Source: Thalassia testudinum
Lineage: Eukaryota; Streptophyta; Magnoliopsida; Alismatales; Hydrocharitaceae
DNA length: 64,000 bases
Direction of reading: 5' to 3'
Assembly: GCA_037157565.1 (NCBI GenBank)
Contig: JAZHRO010000019.1
Span: 19,965,001-20,029,000, forward strand
How positions within the stretch are numbered: the first letter of the stretch is position 1; every line of letters starts with the position of its first letter. Shown piece by piece: positions 9,585-19,500 of the stretch. The translations under genes and the position numbers were made by a program. The notes beneath the pieces were generated by a model. It saw only the letters and a list, made by a program, of their open reading frames with translations. It did not search any database and was not told where the DNA came from.

Positions 9585-11459
9585 TCAGCCAAGCAGGAAA
9601 TGCGATGGAGAGGGGATGATCAAATCAGTAGAGTTTTGTAAGACAAGCACCTTGATTAAGAGCCTGGTTGGTCCAACCAGGTGCTTGTTCAGATCGACAG
9701 GCTGATGATGCAGCCCAAACCCAATCAATCTGGTGGGTTGATAGATGTAGATCAAAAGGTGTGGAACCCACCATATACTATGAAGCTCAGATGGATGTGG
9801 AAGTGTGAATGCAGGGTTTGGCTGAGTCGAATCAGCCTGGTCAGAGTAGGGACCCGTAGAATAATCAGTGATTGATGCAGGAACCCTACAGGGGTGATCA
9901 GAGAATGATAGAGCATGGTATGTAGTCTGATCAATGTTCGAAATCCGATGTGGAAATGCAATCGGCTCGGTGAGAGGTGAATCTGAATAGAAATTGAGTC
10001 CGGTTGCGGGTCGGGGTTGGGAAGAGGTTTTGATTAGTTCTGTGTGTGCAGACGAGGTGGCAACTGTGTATGAGGAATGACAGGTGGTTTTCTGTAGATA
10101 GTCCTCTGGGTAACTATTAAATGCCTGAAGAGTGTCTATAGGATGAAGGAAATCTGAATTGAGAAAAGATTTGAATTCTGGGTTGCAATCACTCTTGGCA
10201 TTTTCTGTTTTTGGTTCCTGAGGATCAAAAAGGAATGATTCTGTGTTATCAGTGATCTCGGGAATCAGGACCTCAAAGTCAGAGTCAGAGTCATGTGAAC
10301 TGAGGTCGTAGATGGGCCTGGCGTGTTCAGGAAGGAAAGTCTCTCCGCAATTATAGTCAAATCTGAAATTGTCGGAGAGTTGGCGAAAATGAGATTCATG
10401 ATCATGATTTCCACCATAGCAAAAATCATTAGACGTGGAATCAGCAGCCTGACTGGGTTCTAGCCTATATGTCAATTCTGGGTTCAAAAAGGTGTTATGT
10501 CCAAACTCGAAGCTGGTAGGATAGACCCCATTAAAACCTAGCTCATTCAACTCCTCAGTTTCTGTATCATAAATTGGCATGTTTTCTGAAAAATCGATCA
10601 GATTTCCTGAGGATGTTGGAGAGGGACATTCATCAAATAGAGGCCCGGAATCATATTCTGCAAAAATTTGATCCTTCTCATAAGGGGCCTCATAATCTTC
10701 CCAATAAGTTTGAGATCTAGGTTCTAGGCTTAGGATGTGGGTAGAATTATTAGAACCTAAGTCCGAATAACCTTCGAGGGCCACCTTATCAAAATAAGGG
10801 GCGGAATTTATACCCTCAAAAGGTTCAGTTCTGATCTCATTATTGCAGGAGTTTTGGAATTCTAGGCTTGGCAATTCATGGTCTAAGTTTGGCTCATCAT
10901 TGTGTTCTCCTGCAATATCCCAACCTAATTCAACATTGTCTTCTATCTGGGTTGGGATTCCACAACCACTTTGTGCCTCAGTCCCGAGATCTGGGAAACT
11001 GGATTGTTCCTTAATACTGTTCCAAGATGGTTCATCCTCTATTTCTGGTATATACGGGTATTTCTGGTTGATAATTTGTTCTACTGATTTCATCATTTCT
11101 ACCCGTTTTATAAGGGCATCTTGGTGTTGTTCCCAAAGTACAGGATTTGTCAAGCATTGAAGGTATTCAGATTGGTGTAATTTTTCTATCTCAATGTATC
11201 CTGTCATGAGCATATCTCGGGTTGATCCTTTTGTAACTTCTGTCAATAGAATTTGGGCACAGTTTATGATGAAAGCTGTGGTTGTTGGGACATCAACCTG
11301 AATGTTTTCTATTGGTATTGAGGGTTTATATTTGATTTCATAGAATTCAAGGGCATCCTCAATCATCTTATCTTTCATGGATCTCAGATATTCAGGTTTT
11401 TTACATGGTAGTCTTGCTAGGTAATTAGGCTGCATCTTTGAATCAGGTGGTGGAATCAA
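9585..11459 (-). CDS. Uninterrupted 624-codon ORF of pol-less element A, function unknown
   Basis: I do not recognise this protein. It is the only long ORF of element A and is open for 624 codons, although everything around it in element G is full of stops. The start at 11459 (MIPPPDSKM) is the first ATG; a second at about 11435 (MQPNYLARL) is also plausible. The N-terminal 150 residues are mixed helical-looking text with many charged residues (KDKMIEDALEFYEIKY, ALIKRVEMMKSVEQI). The middle (about 160-430) is strongly acidic and rich in Ser, Asn, Tyr, Phe and Pro; the C-terminus is Pro/Ser/His-rich. No zinc knuckle, DDE, protease or membrane segment is visible. Element C has a broken ORF at the corresponding position. 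It may be a divergent Gag-like or accessory protein, or an ORF still open only because the insertion is young. Confidence 0.6.
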   Translation of the reverse strand: MIPPPDSKMQPNYLARLPCKKPEYLRSMKDKMIEDALEFYEIKYKPSIPIENIQVDVPTTTAFIINCAQILLTEVTKGSTRDMLMTGYIEIEKLHQSEYLQCLTNPVLWEQHQDALIKRVEMMKSVEQIINQKYPYIPEIEDEPSWNSIKEQSSFPDLGTEAQSGCGIPTQIEDNVELGWDIAGEHNDEPNLDHELPSLEFQNSCNNEIRTEPFEGINSAPYFDKVALEGYSDLGSNNSTHILSLEPRSQTYWEDYEAPYEKDQIFAEYDSGPLFDECPSPTSSGNLIDFSENMPIYDTETEELNELGFNGVYPTSFEFGHNTFLNPELTYRLEPSQAADSTSNDFCYGGNHDHESHFRQLSDNFRFDYNCGETFLPEHARPIYDLSSHDSDSDFEVLIPEITDNTESFLFDPQEPKTENAKSDCNPEFKSFLNSDFLHPIDTLQAFNSYPEDYLQKTTCHSSYTVATSSAHTELIKTSSQPRPATGLNFYSDSPLTEPIAFPHRISNIDQTTYHALSFSDHPCRVPASITDYSTGPYSDQADSTQPNPAFTLPHPSELHSIWWVPHLLIYIYQPTRLIGFGLHHQPVDLNKHLVGPTRLLIKVLVLQNSTDLIIPSPSHFLLG

Positions 11460-12524
11460 GATATAGAATCAGAAGTTTGAATCAATGGAAGAAGGGGACT
11501 TTGTTCAGAATCAGAGGAAAGAGGGGCTATGCGAAAGATTGGTTGCACAAACAAGGGCAGCGAGGCTTAGCCTCGGGGAGAGTGAATTTCTATAGGAGGT
11601 TCCAAGGACCTCCTGCAAAATACTGAAGGACTGGATGAGATAAGCAGGTGCTGGACCCAATCAAGACACCCAAAAATGCGTTGGGTGATTATAGAGGTGC
11701 GGGGCAGATGGACCCCTTGATCAGAAAGACCGTCCACCTGAGAATTACCTGGGCAGCCAGAGAGGGAGAGTCCCGCGAAGACCCCTACACGGTAGAGCGT
11801 CCCCACGGGTTACAAGGTTTCCCCCACCGGACCTCTCTTGTCACTGCGGTTCCAGGTAGACCAGAATGGGGATCTTGACCTCTTAAGTCTACCAATTTTA
11901 GGTTAAGATTAGGGTTCTTAAAGTTACACTTGAACTTTAGTTCTTTGAGTGCAAAAAGTGACCTAATTTAAGGTTGGTTGACCCAAGGGGGCAACTTTAC
12001 CTCTTGTTTCCTTTGAGAGTTTTTGGGTCTTGTCTTTTAGGGTTCAAGTGTTTTAGAGAGCCAATTGTTTTAGGTTTTCTTTGAATAGGTATTTTCAGAC
12101 AAGGGCTTGGGCACACTTCATTTGGTTTTCTCAATTCTTGCTTAAGGAGTGTGTCTCTAAATCCCTAGTGTTGGATCCTAGGTTGGCTCTACTTGGTCCA
12201 GTTAGCTCTTTGTTGGATAATTAGGGCTCAAGCAAGAATGTGTTAGCCCTTAAATACCCTTAATAGTGTGCAGTAATAATGGGTTGAAAACATGCAACTT
12301 TTGATGGTTTACTGAGTATAGAAGACAGGTTAGACCTATATTGCTTGTTCTTTTCTTTTCTTCCTCTTTAGAATTTAGGGATTGAGAGGATAGAATTTTA
12401 CCTGTCCTTGGAGTGGTTGTCGTGCGGTTGCTTGTCTTCTCGATTTTCTTGTATCTGCACAACAAAGGAGAGATTGTTAGCAATGTAAAAATAGGAATTT
12501 GATTATCTCTAGAATAGCTGTTGC
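11460..12524 (-). other. Leader of element A between primer site and ORF
   Basis: About 1.06 kb without a supported gene. It contains a diverse, moderately GC-rich stretch (11560-11880) and an AT-richer part next to the primer site. A 104-codon ORF at 12250-12564 overlaps the primer site and LTR and is rejected. Confidence 0.6.
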
Positions 12525-12542
12525 TCCCCTGCAACAGCGCCA
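12525..12542 (-). promoter_or_regulatory. Primer-binding site of element A (tRNA-Asp type)
   Basis: TGGCGCTGTTGCAGGGGA on the minus strand begins two bases after the LTR end. It matches 16 of 18 positions of TGGCGCCGTTGCCGGGGA, complementary to the 3' end of plant tRNA-Asp. The site fixes the element orientation as minus. Confidence 0.85.
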
Positions 12543-12544
12543 AC

Positions 12545-15234
12545 TGGCGAAACGGTGGTAGCAACTAGCTTTTCTTAAGTCATTGTAGTACAGATAGTTA
12601 TTGCCATCATTTGCTAATATATAATTTTTTACTCGGAAAATAAAGAGTTCCCGAGGTCGAACTCAGGGAGCAAGTTGTATTCTAGAGATATACATGTTCT
12701 ATTACAAAAATAAAGAGAGAGAGAGATGAAAGTTTGGCTTCTTCTTTTCTTCTTTCTTTCTCTTTGTCTTCTCTTTAGCTTTTGTTCTTCCTGTTCTTCT
12801 TTTCTTGCTTCAGATCTCCCTTCCGTGCTCTTCTTCTTCTTTTCTTCTTGCTTCTCTTCTTCTTCTGCTTGGCTGCTCCTTCTCTCTTCTTTTCTTCTTT
12901 CTTCACCTGTCTTCAGGACGTCGTCTGATTTTCCAATCAGACGACTTAACCCGCGGAAGCTACAGTGTTGCTTCAGTTCTTCTTCCTCAGTCCTCTGCTT
13001 CGGGCAGCCCTGGCTGCTCTTCTTCCTTCAGTCTTCTTCTCCTTCTCTGTTCAGTGGGCGTCTTTCTTCTTCTTCTCTGCCTGCACACTTGCACAGCTTG
13101 ATCAGAGGGGCAAAACCTAATTCTACCCTCTCCCCCGCGTTTCTCTCTCACGGAAGCCGCTCTTAGGAAAGCTCTCCCAGAGCTGCCGGGTATTCGGGTA
13201 CGGGTCGTGCATGGGTCCAGGCCCACCGGCGTGCGTGGTGGGCGAGGAGTGCAGGTCGGGCTTAGTCAGGTCGGGCCAGGTCCGCGGGGCGTGGTCGCGG
13301 ACGAGGCCGGGTCGAGCGGGTAAGTGAGAGGGACCTCACCCCGTGCTCAGGAGGCAACGAACCTAAGGCACTCTTTGCCTTTATGCGGGCGCGCTCCTCT
13401 GAAAAGTTTCGAGGTGGGACTAAATGTCCCACCCCAATTGGGCGCCCGCAGTTGAAGACGCTGCAGGAGTTCGCGATTGCACGCGAGGCCTTTGCCCTAG
13501 CTGCAAGCCTAGGATGCTTCGCGGAGATGCCCCGCGCAGCCTGGGAGTCGAACCTGGGCGAATCGCACCTGGAGCTGCAGGTTGAAGGTGCTCCTTCCAC
13601 GCAGCAATGGCGACGGCGGTCGAGATACCTGTCCACAGAGGAATGGCCTCTCGGCCTAATCAGATACGCGAAGAACCTTCGCCGTGGCACGGCGAAGGTG
13701 GTTGGGGGTCTGGCAGGCGGCGAGGCGGAGCGTGAGGGTCGCCCTAGGTCAAACTGCGGGCGGAGAAGTGGGTTTGTTCGGGGGGTCTGCAGAGGGCGAG
13801 TGGCGGGAAGTGGAAGGGCGGAGGTTGATCAGGGTGAGGAGGCGGAGGTTCTGTGAGGGTCGGCGAGGCATATGGGGCTGTGGAGCGACGGGGGCGTCTC
13901 GCCGGAGTTTGGCCGGAGACGAAGGGGGTGACGGTGGACAGGAGCGGTCGAGGGTTTAATCAAATAAAAGACAGTGAGGAAAAGAAAGAGGGGGAGATGG
14001 GGAGAAGTTCTGACCTAGCTACGGAGACGAAAGGGGCTGGAGCAAGGCGGCAGTCGTATCGACTGTCGTCGGAGAAGAAGATGCCCAAGGGAAGGGGCGG
14101 CAGCGAGGAGAGGGCCGGAGAGGCGCCAGCTGGGTGCGGCGTGGCGCGGGAAGAGCGAGGGAGGGCAACCCTGCAGCTGGTAGTGCGGCAGAGCAACGAG
14201 GAGGAAGGGGAGACGCCGCCGGAGCTGGAGGGCTTCCTGTCGGAGTGGGAAGAGAGGAAGTGGGGGTCTTTCTCCGTCAGGACCGAGCTGCTCAGAACGG
14301 CGGAGCGACGGGGGTATTTATAGAGGCGGAATCAGAGAGGAGGGCGGAGGGAGACGACGTGTCTCCCTCGTCGGAGGACGCCGGAGATGGAGACCCATGC
14401 CGTCCGTGCGTTCGCACGGCCGGTATGCTGGGTTGCAGCAACCAGGGGGGTGTTCCTGCGACGGCTGACGACGCAGGGCACCCCCGGTTGTCTTGCCAGA
14501 CCCTCCCCCTTACCCTGCGCGGCGTCATGCTCCGCGCAAGGTCGCCAGAGCATGGTGCTGGTCAGGTTTTGGCAGGAGGGACCTGAATGCAAAGAACGAA
14601 GGAGAGCTAGGGGTAGAAATGTGAGGGTTCAAAAGTTGAGGGCCAAAAAGTAAATAAATGAGGACCAAAGTGTAAAGTTGGTCAAGAAGGTTTCCTCTTA
14701 GGCTCAAGTTTTTATACATGACTAATTGGGACCTAAGGATTATGATGGTGAATTTTATTTCTAGATTAAACCTTGTTTGACCGGTCAATTTACGCAAAAA
14801 CCTAAATTAAGTTATTAATTGGGCATGGTTCTCAATGTAGGTCAAAAAGGGTTCCGAAGGCCAAATTGAAGGTTCTAAACCCTAGAGATTATTTTTCTAT
14901 GAATTTTAGAGGGTTTATTCTATTTTTACTTTGCCTCGAACCTCGTGAATTGAAGTGGGTTTGTTTTAAGGTTACAGATTATCATTTAGTTCCTTGGAAT
15001 TGCTGTAGCCCTTATCAGATCATCCCACTTTCCTTCTTATTTGGTTTGTTTGACCTATGTTTGGACCTGTATGAAGATTATACTGGTAAAATTGCATTTT
15101 TACCCCTTATGACTTATTTTCTTCTTAAACTCAGAATTCTCTGAGTTAAGCCTTTCCTTGAGTTATGTAGGAGCTTTTATCCTTTGTATTAGGTCAAAAT
15201 GAGCTAGTTATGGCTCATGATGAGGTTCTCATCA
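12545..15234 (-). repeat. Right LTR of element A (5' LTR in element orientation)
   Basis: 2690 bp, differing from the left LTR by scattered single-base changes and tiny indels. TATA at 14315-14324 (minus). This copy would drive transcription of the interior. Confidence 0.95.
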
Positions 15235-15239
15235 GTTAA
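15235..15239. repeat. Right 5-bp target-site duplication GTTAA of element A
   Basis: Partner of 5346-5350; element G protein homology resumes at this point. Confidence 0.95.
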
Positions 15240-16505
15240 TTATTTGGTCATTGGTCAAATCCCCCAGGATTGGACCAAGAAACAACGGGATAAACTCAAA
15301 TCTGAGGCCAAATATTACTTCTGGGAGGACCTTGAACTGTACCGCATCGGCTCTAATCAGATTATTCGCCGATGTGTTCCGGAGAACGAATTCAATAGTA
15401 TACTCGAGTTCTGCCACGCATCTGCGTGTAGTGGACACTTCTCCAGGAAAAAGTCGACTGCAAAAATTTTGCAATCTGGATTCTATTGGCCATCTTTATT
15501 CAAGGATGCCCAGAATTTCTCAAGGTTGTGTTCCCAATGCTAGGCACTCAGTAGCATAACTAAGAGAGATATGATGCCCTTAAACCCAATTCTTCCTGTC
15601 GAAATCTTTGACGTTTGGGGCATCGATTTCATGGGGCCCTTCCTTCCTTCATTTGGACATCAGTACATTCTCGTCGCTATTCATTACGTGTCCAAATGGA
15701 TTGAGGTGATTCCCACCCGAACCAATGACCACAAGGTGGTCATCAATTTTGTCAAGAAGAACATCTTCAACAGGTTCGGGATTCCGAGGGCCATCATCAG
15801 TGATGGTGGCACTCATTTCACTAATGCCCAGTTCCATAATTTGCTGGCTAAATACAGGGTTAATCACCGAAATCGCCACACCTTACCATCCCCAGACGAA
15901 TGGACAGGCCGAGATCTCCAATTGGGAGATCAAGAATGTTCTGCAGAAAACGGTTAGGCCTGATCGCAAAGACTAGACTCAAAAGCTTGAGGATGCTCTA
16001 TGGGCCTACCATACAGTGTATAAAATGCCCATCGGCATCTCTGTTTCATCTGGTGTATGGAAAGGCGTGCCATTTACCCGTAGAGATTGAACATAGGGCA
16101 TTCTGGATAATCAAGCAGTGCAATTTAGATCTGAGTTTAGCCAGGAAGACCAGGAAACTCCAACTATCTGAGTTGGAGGAGCTTAGAAATGATGCATACG
16201 AGAATGCCAAGATCTACAAGGCTCGGACCAAAGCTCTACATGATCAATTGATTTCCTGCAAGTGCTTTGAGCCGAACCAGAAGGTTTGGTTATTCGATTC
16301 TCGACTTAAGCTCTTTCCCAGCAAACTTAGGTCGAAATGGAACGGCCTGTTCATTATCGACCAAATTTTTCCAAACGGAGCCATTCAGATCTCTAACCCG
16401 AAGATGGGTAATCCATTTAAAGTCAACGGTCAACGTTTGAAACCTGTTATTGACCGTACTCTTCCAGAACCCATCTCAAACATGGTTGCTCTAGCCATGT
16501 TATGA
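15240..16505 (+). pseudogene. Athila-like pol: integrase and C-terminal tail
   Basis: Last part of element G pol. The zinc-binding N-terminus is seen (H-x-H type CHASACSGHF, then LCSQC at about 15526-15540), followed by a TAG where Gln is expected. The catalytic core shows the first Asp in WGIDFMGPF, the second in IISDGGTHF and the Glu region in [13 protein letters not shown]. Between the second and third, the frame shifts at about 15860, and again near 15960. The tail YGKACHLPVEIEH...LELEELRNDAYENA-type text and FKVNGQRLKP ends at a TGA at 16503-16505. Integrase would insert the cDNA copy; here at least one stop and two frameshifts break it. Confidence 0.92.
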
Positions 16506-16582
16506 CTTCCTTGGCTGGACATCGCCTAGCTGATGGCATTGAAGAAGCTCTAATACCAATTGATACAAGCTCTGATACCAAT
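16506..16582. other. Junction with two copia primer-site copies
   Basis: Between the end of element G and the left LTR of element F lie two copies of the tRNA-Met primer site read on minus (TGGTATTAGAGC at about 16545-16556 and TGGTATCAGAGC at about 16569-16580), separated by TTGTATCAAT, which repeats an LTR end. This is the sequence expected just outside a 5' LTR, so a second copia interior once stood here and was lost by recombination or deletion. Confidence 0.7.
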
Positions 16583-17574
16583 TGATAGGATCTAAAGATA
16601 TAATATATATGGCTATCTATGCACACGAACACGCAAGAACAATATTAGTAATAACAAAAAAGATTTGCACAAATAATCAAACCACAGAAAATGCACAAGA
16701 TGTATAGTGGTTCCCCTCCCTTAGGTACTCCACTACCTAAGCCTCCCAGCTTAGGGATTTTAACCCAATTCTCTCAACCTCGAGAGAATAAATTTACTAA
16801 CCTAAGGTAATTAACGGGTTACCTCAACCCAAGTACAAAAACGGGTTTGTTACAACCCAACGAGCAACAAGCTCAAAATACAAATAAGAACTGGTGTAAG
16901 AAAGAGAACTCTTACAACAAGAATTCCTATGCCTCCCAACAATAATTAAAATAATATTACCAATTTGAGAGCCTAGGATGGACGTGAATCGCTTCGTAGA
17001 TGCATGAGAAAAACACATCGTTGAAGTGTTTGCAAAAGCATAGAGAGATTGAGAGCAGCAAATTATTCCTTCTCTTGAATATGTGGTGGAAAAATGTAAT
17101 ATAGCTCTAGAATTTTTCTTCTCTATTTTTTGTCTCTGTGTGCAAACAAAGAGTCCTAGGGTCATTTTACAGAGTTTAGGACCTAGGATACTCGTCTACT
17201 AGATGTTGGGAATTAATTTCCAACGTTCATATTGTTGGAATTAATTTTCTAGCCGTTCAATTTTAAGCCATATAAATCCTAATTTATCTCTAATTGATTT
17301 TTATGATCTAAATTAAATTCTCTTGTTAAGAGGCATACAATCTATGAATAAAAAGTCTAAACTAAAAAACTAAAGGTCGAAGATGATCTTCTTCACTTCG
17401 ACTCATCCTTGTCATCTTGCCTCCTTGTCATCATCTTCTCTTTCTCATCATCATGCCTCCATCACTTCCTGTTTGCCTTGATCTTCACGTAAATCTGAAA
17501 AGCACTTAATTGCAAACATTAATCCATAATAATTTTGTTAACACCAAAACAAGATGTGGAATAAGGTTCCAACA
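16583..17574 (-). repeat. Left LTR of element F
   Basis: 992 bp. Collinear with 19501-20814 except that it lacks the 317 bp holding the TACCGGTA array. The shared part is nearly identical. Confidence 0.93.
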
Positions 17575-17588
17575 ATCTCCCCCTTTTT
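17575..17588 (-). promoter_or_regulatory. Polypurine tract of element F
   Basis: AAAAAGGGGGAGAT on minus directly precedes the LTR start TGTTGGAACC. Further GGGGGAG-type tracts lie within the next 150 bp. Confidence 0.8.
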
Positions 17589-18394
17589 GGTGTTGACAAA
17601 ACTATCTTGCAAATAGATAATTAAAAAATTTAACAATGTTATATGAAGGAAAAATTTTCATTTTAATCCTCCCCCTCAATATAAGCTCCCCCTAAAAATA
17701 TTACTATTTGCCCTTTATTTTTCTCCCCCATTTTGTCAATCACAAAAGAAAATGAAGAAATATCATACCATAAAATTTACCAAGAGTAAAATGATGAATG
17801 TGGGTACCAAGCTCCGTTAGGCCATCATTCCTGGTCTTCATTCAACCTATAGAAAGGTTGAAATGTTCCGTTGTGTGCCTTGAACACCCACTGATCTCTT
17901 TGATCTATTCCTACAAAGCAAATATCATTTCTAGGTACCCATTTTCTTTTGGGTCCTTGATGGTTAGTACCTTTCAATCCTTAGGTTTATAGATCATTTT
18001 AGTGTTAGATCTATTATTCTTATGATTCTTGACCTTTTGATAAATCCATGCATGTCTAGGTGCATGTGATTTACTGTGTGTTCTTCTTATTATTGAACTT
18101 GGCTTTTAAATTATTATAAAATTCTGTATTCAGCCTAGTTGTTATTTTTAAATTATTCAAAGTGTCCTCAAAGTGTTCATAAATATCTTCTAATTCTATT
18201 ATCTTTACATGTAATTGATTGTTAGTCTTCTAATTCTATTATCTTTACATGTAATTGATTGTTAGTTTCTTTGGGCATATCTAATTCTATTTCTAAACAA
18301 GATTTCTCTATTTCTAGAGTTCTATAACTATCATGCAAAACCTTATTTTCCTTTTTAAATGACTCAGCTTTATGATATAGCTCTTCATATGCTT
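17589..18394 (-). other. AT-rich 3' non-coding part of element F
   Basis: No gene is visible. It contains additional polypurine-like tracts near 17670-17735 and a duplicated 40-bp segment (TCTAATTCTATTATCTTTAC... at about 18195 and 18230). In a full copia element, pol would stand here. Confidence 0.6.
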
Positions 18395-19455
18395 CTAATA
18401 ATTCTTCAAATGAAAAATCAGGATTGACCTCTTCTTCTGTATCTTCTGAAGTTGCAACAAGACGAAGGTGGCGACCTCGTCTTCATTAGATTCACTGGAG
18501 CCAGTGTCCATGTTAGAGTCGCTATCATCCCATGTCGCTTTAAATGCTTTCTTCTTCTTAAGCTCCTTTGTTTCTTTCCTATTGTCCTCCTTGTTTAAGG
18601 GGTAATCCTTTCGTAAGTGGCCCTTTTTCTTACACTCATAGAAAATAATATTAATTGAAATTTTATTAACTTGCTTACCTTGTTTCTTGAGAAATTTCTG
18701 AAATTTCCTAGTAAGCATCTCCATTTCTTCATCTTCGGATTCCGAGGTTGTTGAGTTCGAGTCCTCCTTAATTGCTTTAAAAGCAATATTCTTTCTTTTG
18801 GTAGACATCTTGTCCCCTCGTTCTTCTTCATGTTTTCTAGTTGGACTTCGTAAGCCATAAGACTACCAACTAGATCATCCAATGCGAGAGTGGAGAGGTC
18901 CTTTGCCTCTTGGATGGTTGTGATCTTTGAAGACCAATCACTTGTAAGAGATCTTAAGATCTTCCTTACAAGCTGCTCTTCCGCGAACTTCACTCCAAGG
19001 TTCTTCAGGGGGTTAACTATTTCCCCAAACCTTGTGTACATGTCTTTGATCGTTTCTCCTTTGGTCATCCTAAAGCACTCATAATTTTCAATTAGAATTG
19101 AGATACGAGTTTCCTTTACCTTGTTTGTACCTTCGTAGGTGACCTCGAGACTGTTCCAAATTTCGTATGCGGATTTGCACGCCGAAATTCGGTTGAACTC
19201 TTCCCTTGACAACACATAATAAAGTGCGTTCATCTCCTTTGCATTGCCTATGATCTTTTTCTTCTGATTCGTTGTCCATGCTACTCCTTATGGCTCTGGA
19301 TCCGAGTACTTCTCCCGAATAAGGGTCCAAGCCTCTTCATCCATTGCTTTGAGGAAGACTTGCATCCTCCTCTTCCAATACCCGTAGTCCATCCCATCAA
19401 AATAGGGAGGACGGGTGGATGACTGTCCTTCGATGCGCCTTGATGTGGATGCCAT
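18395..19455 (-). pseudogene. Copia Gag of element F (UBN2-type), broken
   Basis: Capsid-like Gag on the minus strand, beginning at ATG 19455 (MASTSRRIEGQSS), about 30 nt after the primer site. Copia Gag text is clear: PPYFDGMDYGYWKRRMQVFL, then MNALYYVLSREEFNRI, AYEIWNSLEVTYEGT and LDDLVGSLMAYE. A TAA stop at codon 56 (19290-19288) and a frameshift near 18820 break it. The zinc knuckle, normally C-x2-C-x4-H-x4-C, reads FYECKKKGHLRKDYP here: the first and last Cys are Phe and Tyr. A Lys-rich and Asp/Ser-rich tail follows. Gag would package element RNA into particles; this copy cannot. Confidence 0.88.
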
Positions 19456-19486
19456 TGCGAGCAAGAGTTTTTACTTCTCTCTACCC

Positions 19487-19498
19487 GCTCTGATACCA
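19487..19498 (-). promoter_or_regulatory. Primer-binding site of element F (initiator tRNA-Met)
   Basis: TGGTATCAGAGC on minus, two bases after the LTR end CTATCA; the standard primer site of plant copia elements. Confidence 0.92.
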
Positions 19499-19500
19499 AT

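Larger units (their letters stand above)
5351..15234 (-). mobile_element. Element A: complete pol-less LTR retrotransposon (LARD-like), 9.88 kb
   Basis: Two nearly identical direct repeats of about 2.69 kb begin TGGCGAAA and end CTCATCA, flanked by GTTAA on both sides. Orientation is minus: a primer-binding site stands next to the right LTR (12525-12542) and a polypurine tract next to the left LTR (8040-8050). The 4.5 kb interior has no gag, protease, RT or integrase, so it is a large non-autonomous element (LARD type) that must borrow proteins, most likely from a gypsy element using tRNA-Asp. It has one long ORF (9585-11459). Matching LTRs and a perfect target duplication indicate a recent insertion relative to its degenerate host element G. 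Confidence 0.96.
693..16505 (+). mobile_element. Element G: degenerate Athila-like Ty3/gypsy retrotransposon, twice interrupted
   Basis: Protease, reverse transcriptase, RNase H and integrase segments occur in gypsy order on the + strand, with wording typical of the plant Athila group (DLGAS protease, PWVSPMQ and MPFGLCNAP in RT, YGKACHLPVEIEH after integrase). The reading frame carries many stops and frameshifts. Two later insertions split it: 2460-4820 and element A (5351-15234). After element A the protein homology resumes without loss, from WFANIVN-like text before 5346 to YLV after 15239. No gag and no LTR of this element can be recognised: the left side changes character at about 692 and the right side is lost at about 16506, where copia sequence begins. 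It is an old, immobile copy. Confidence 0.93.
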
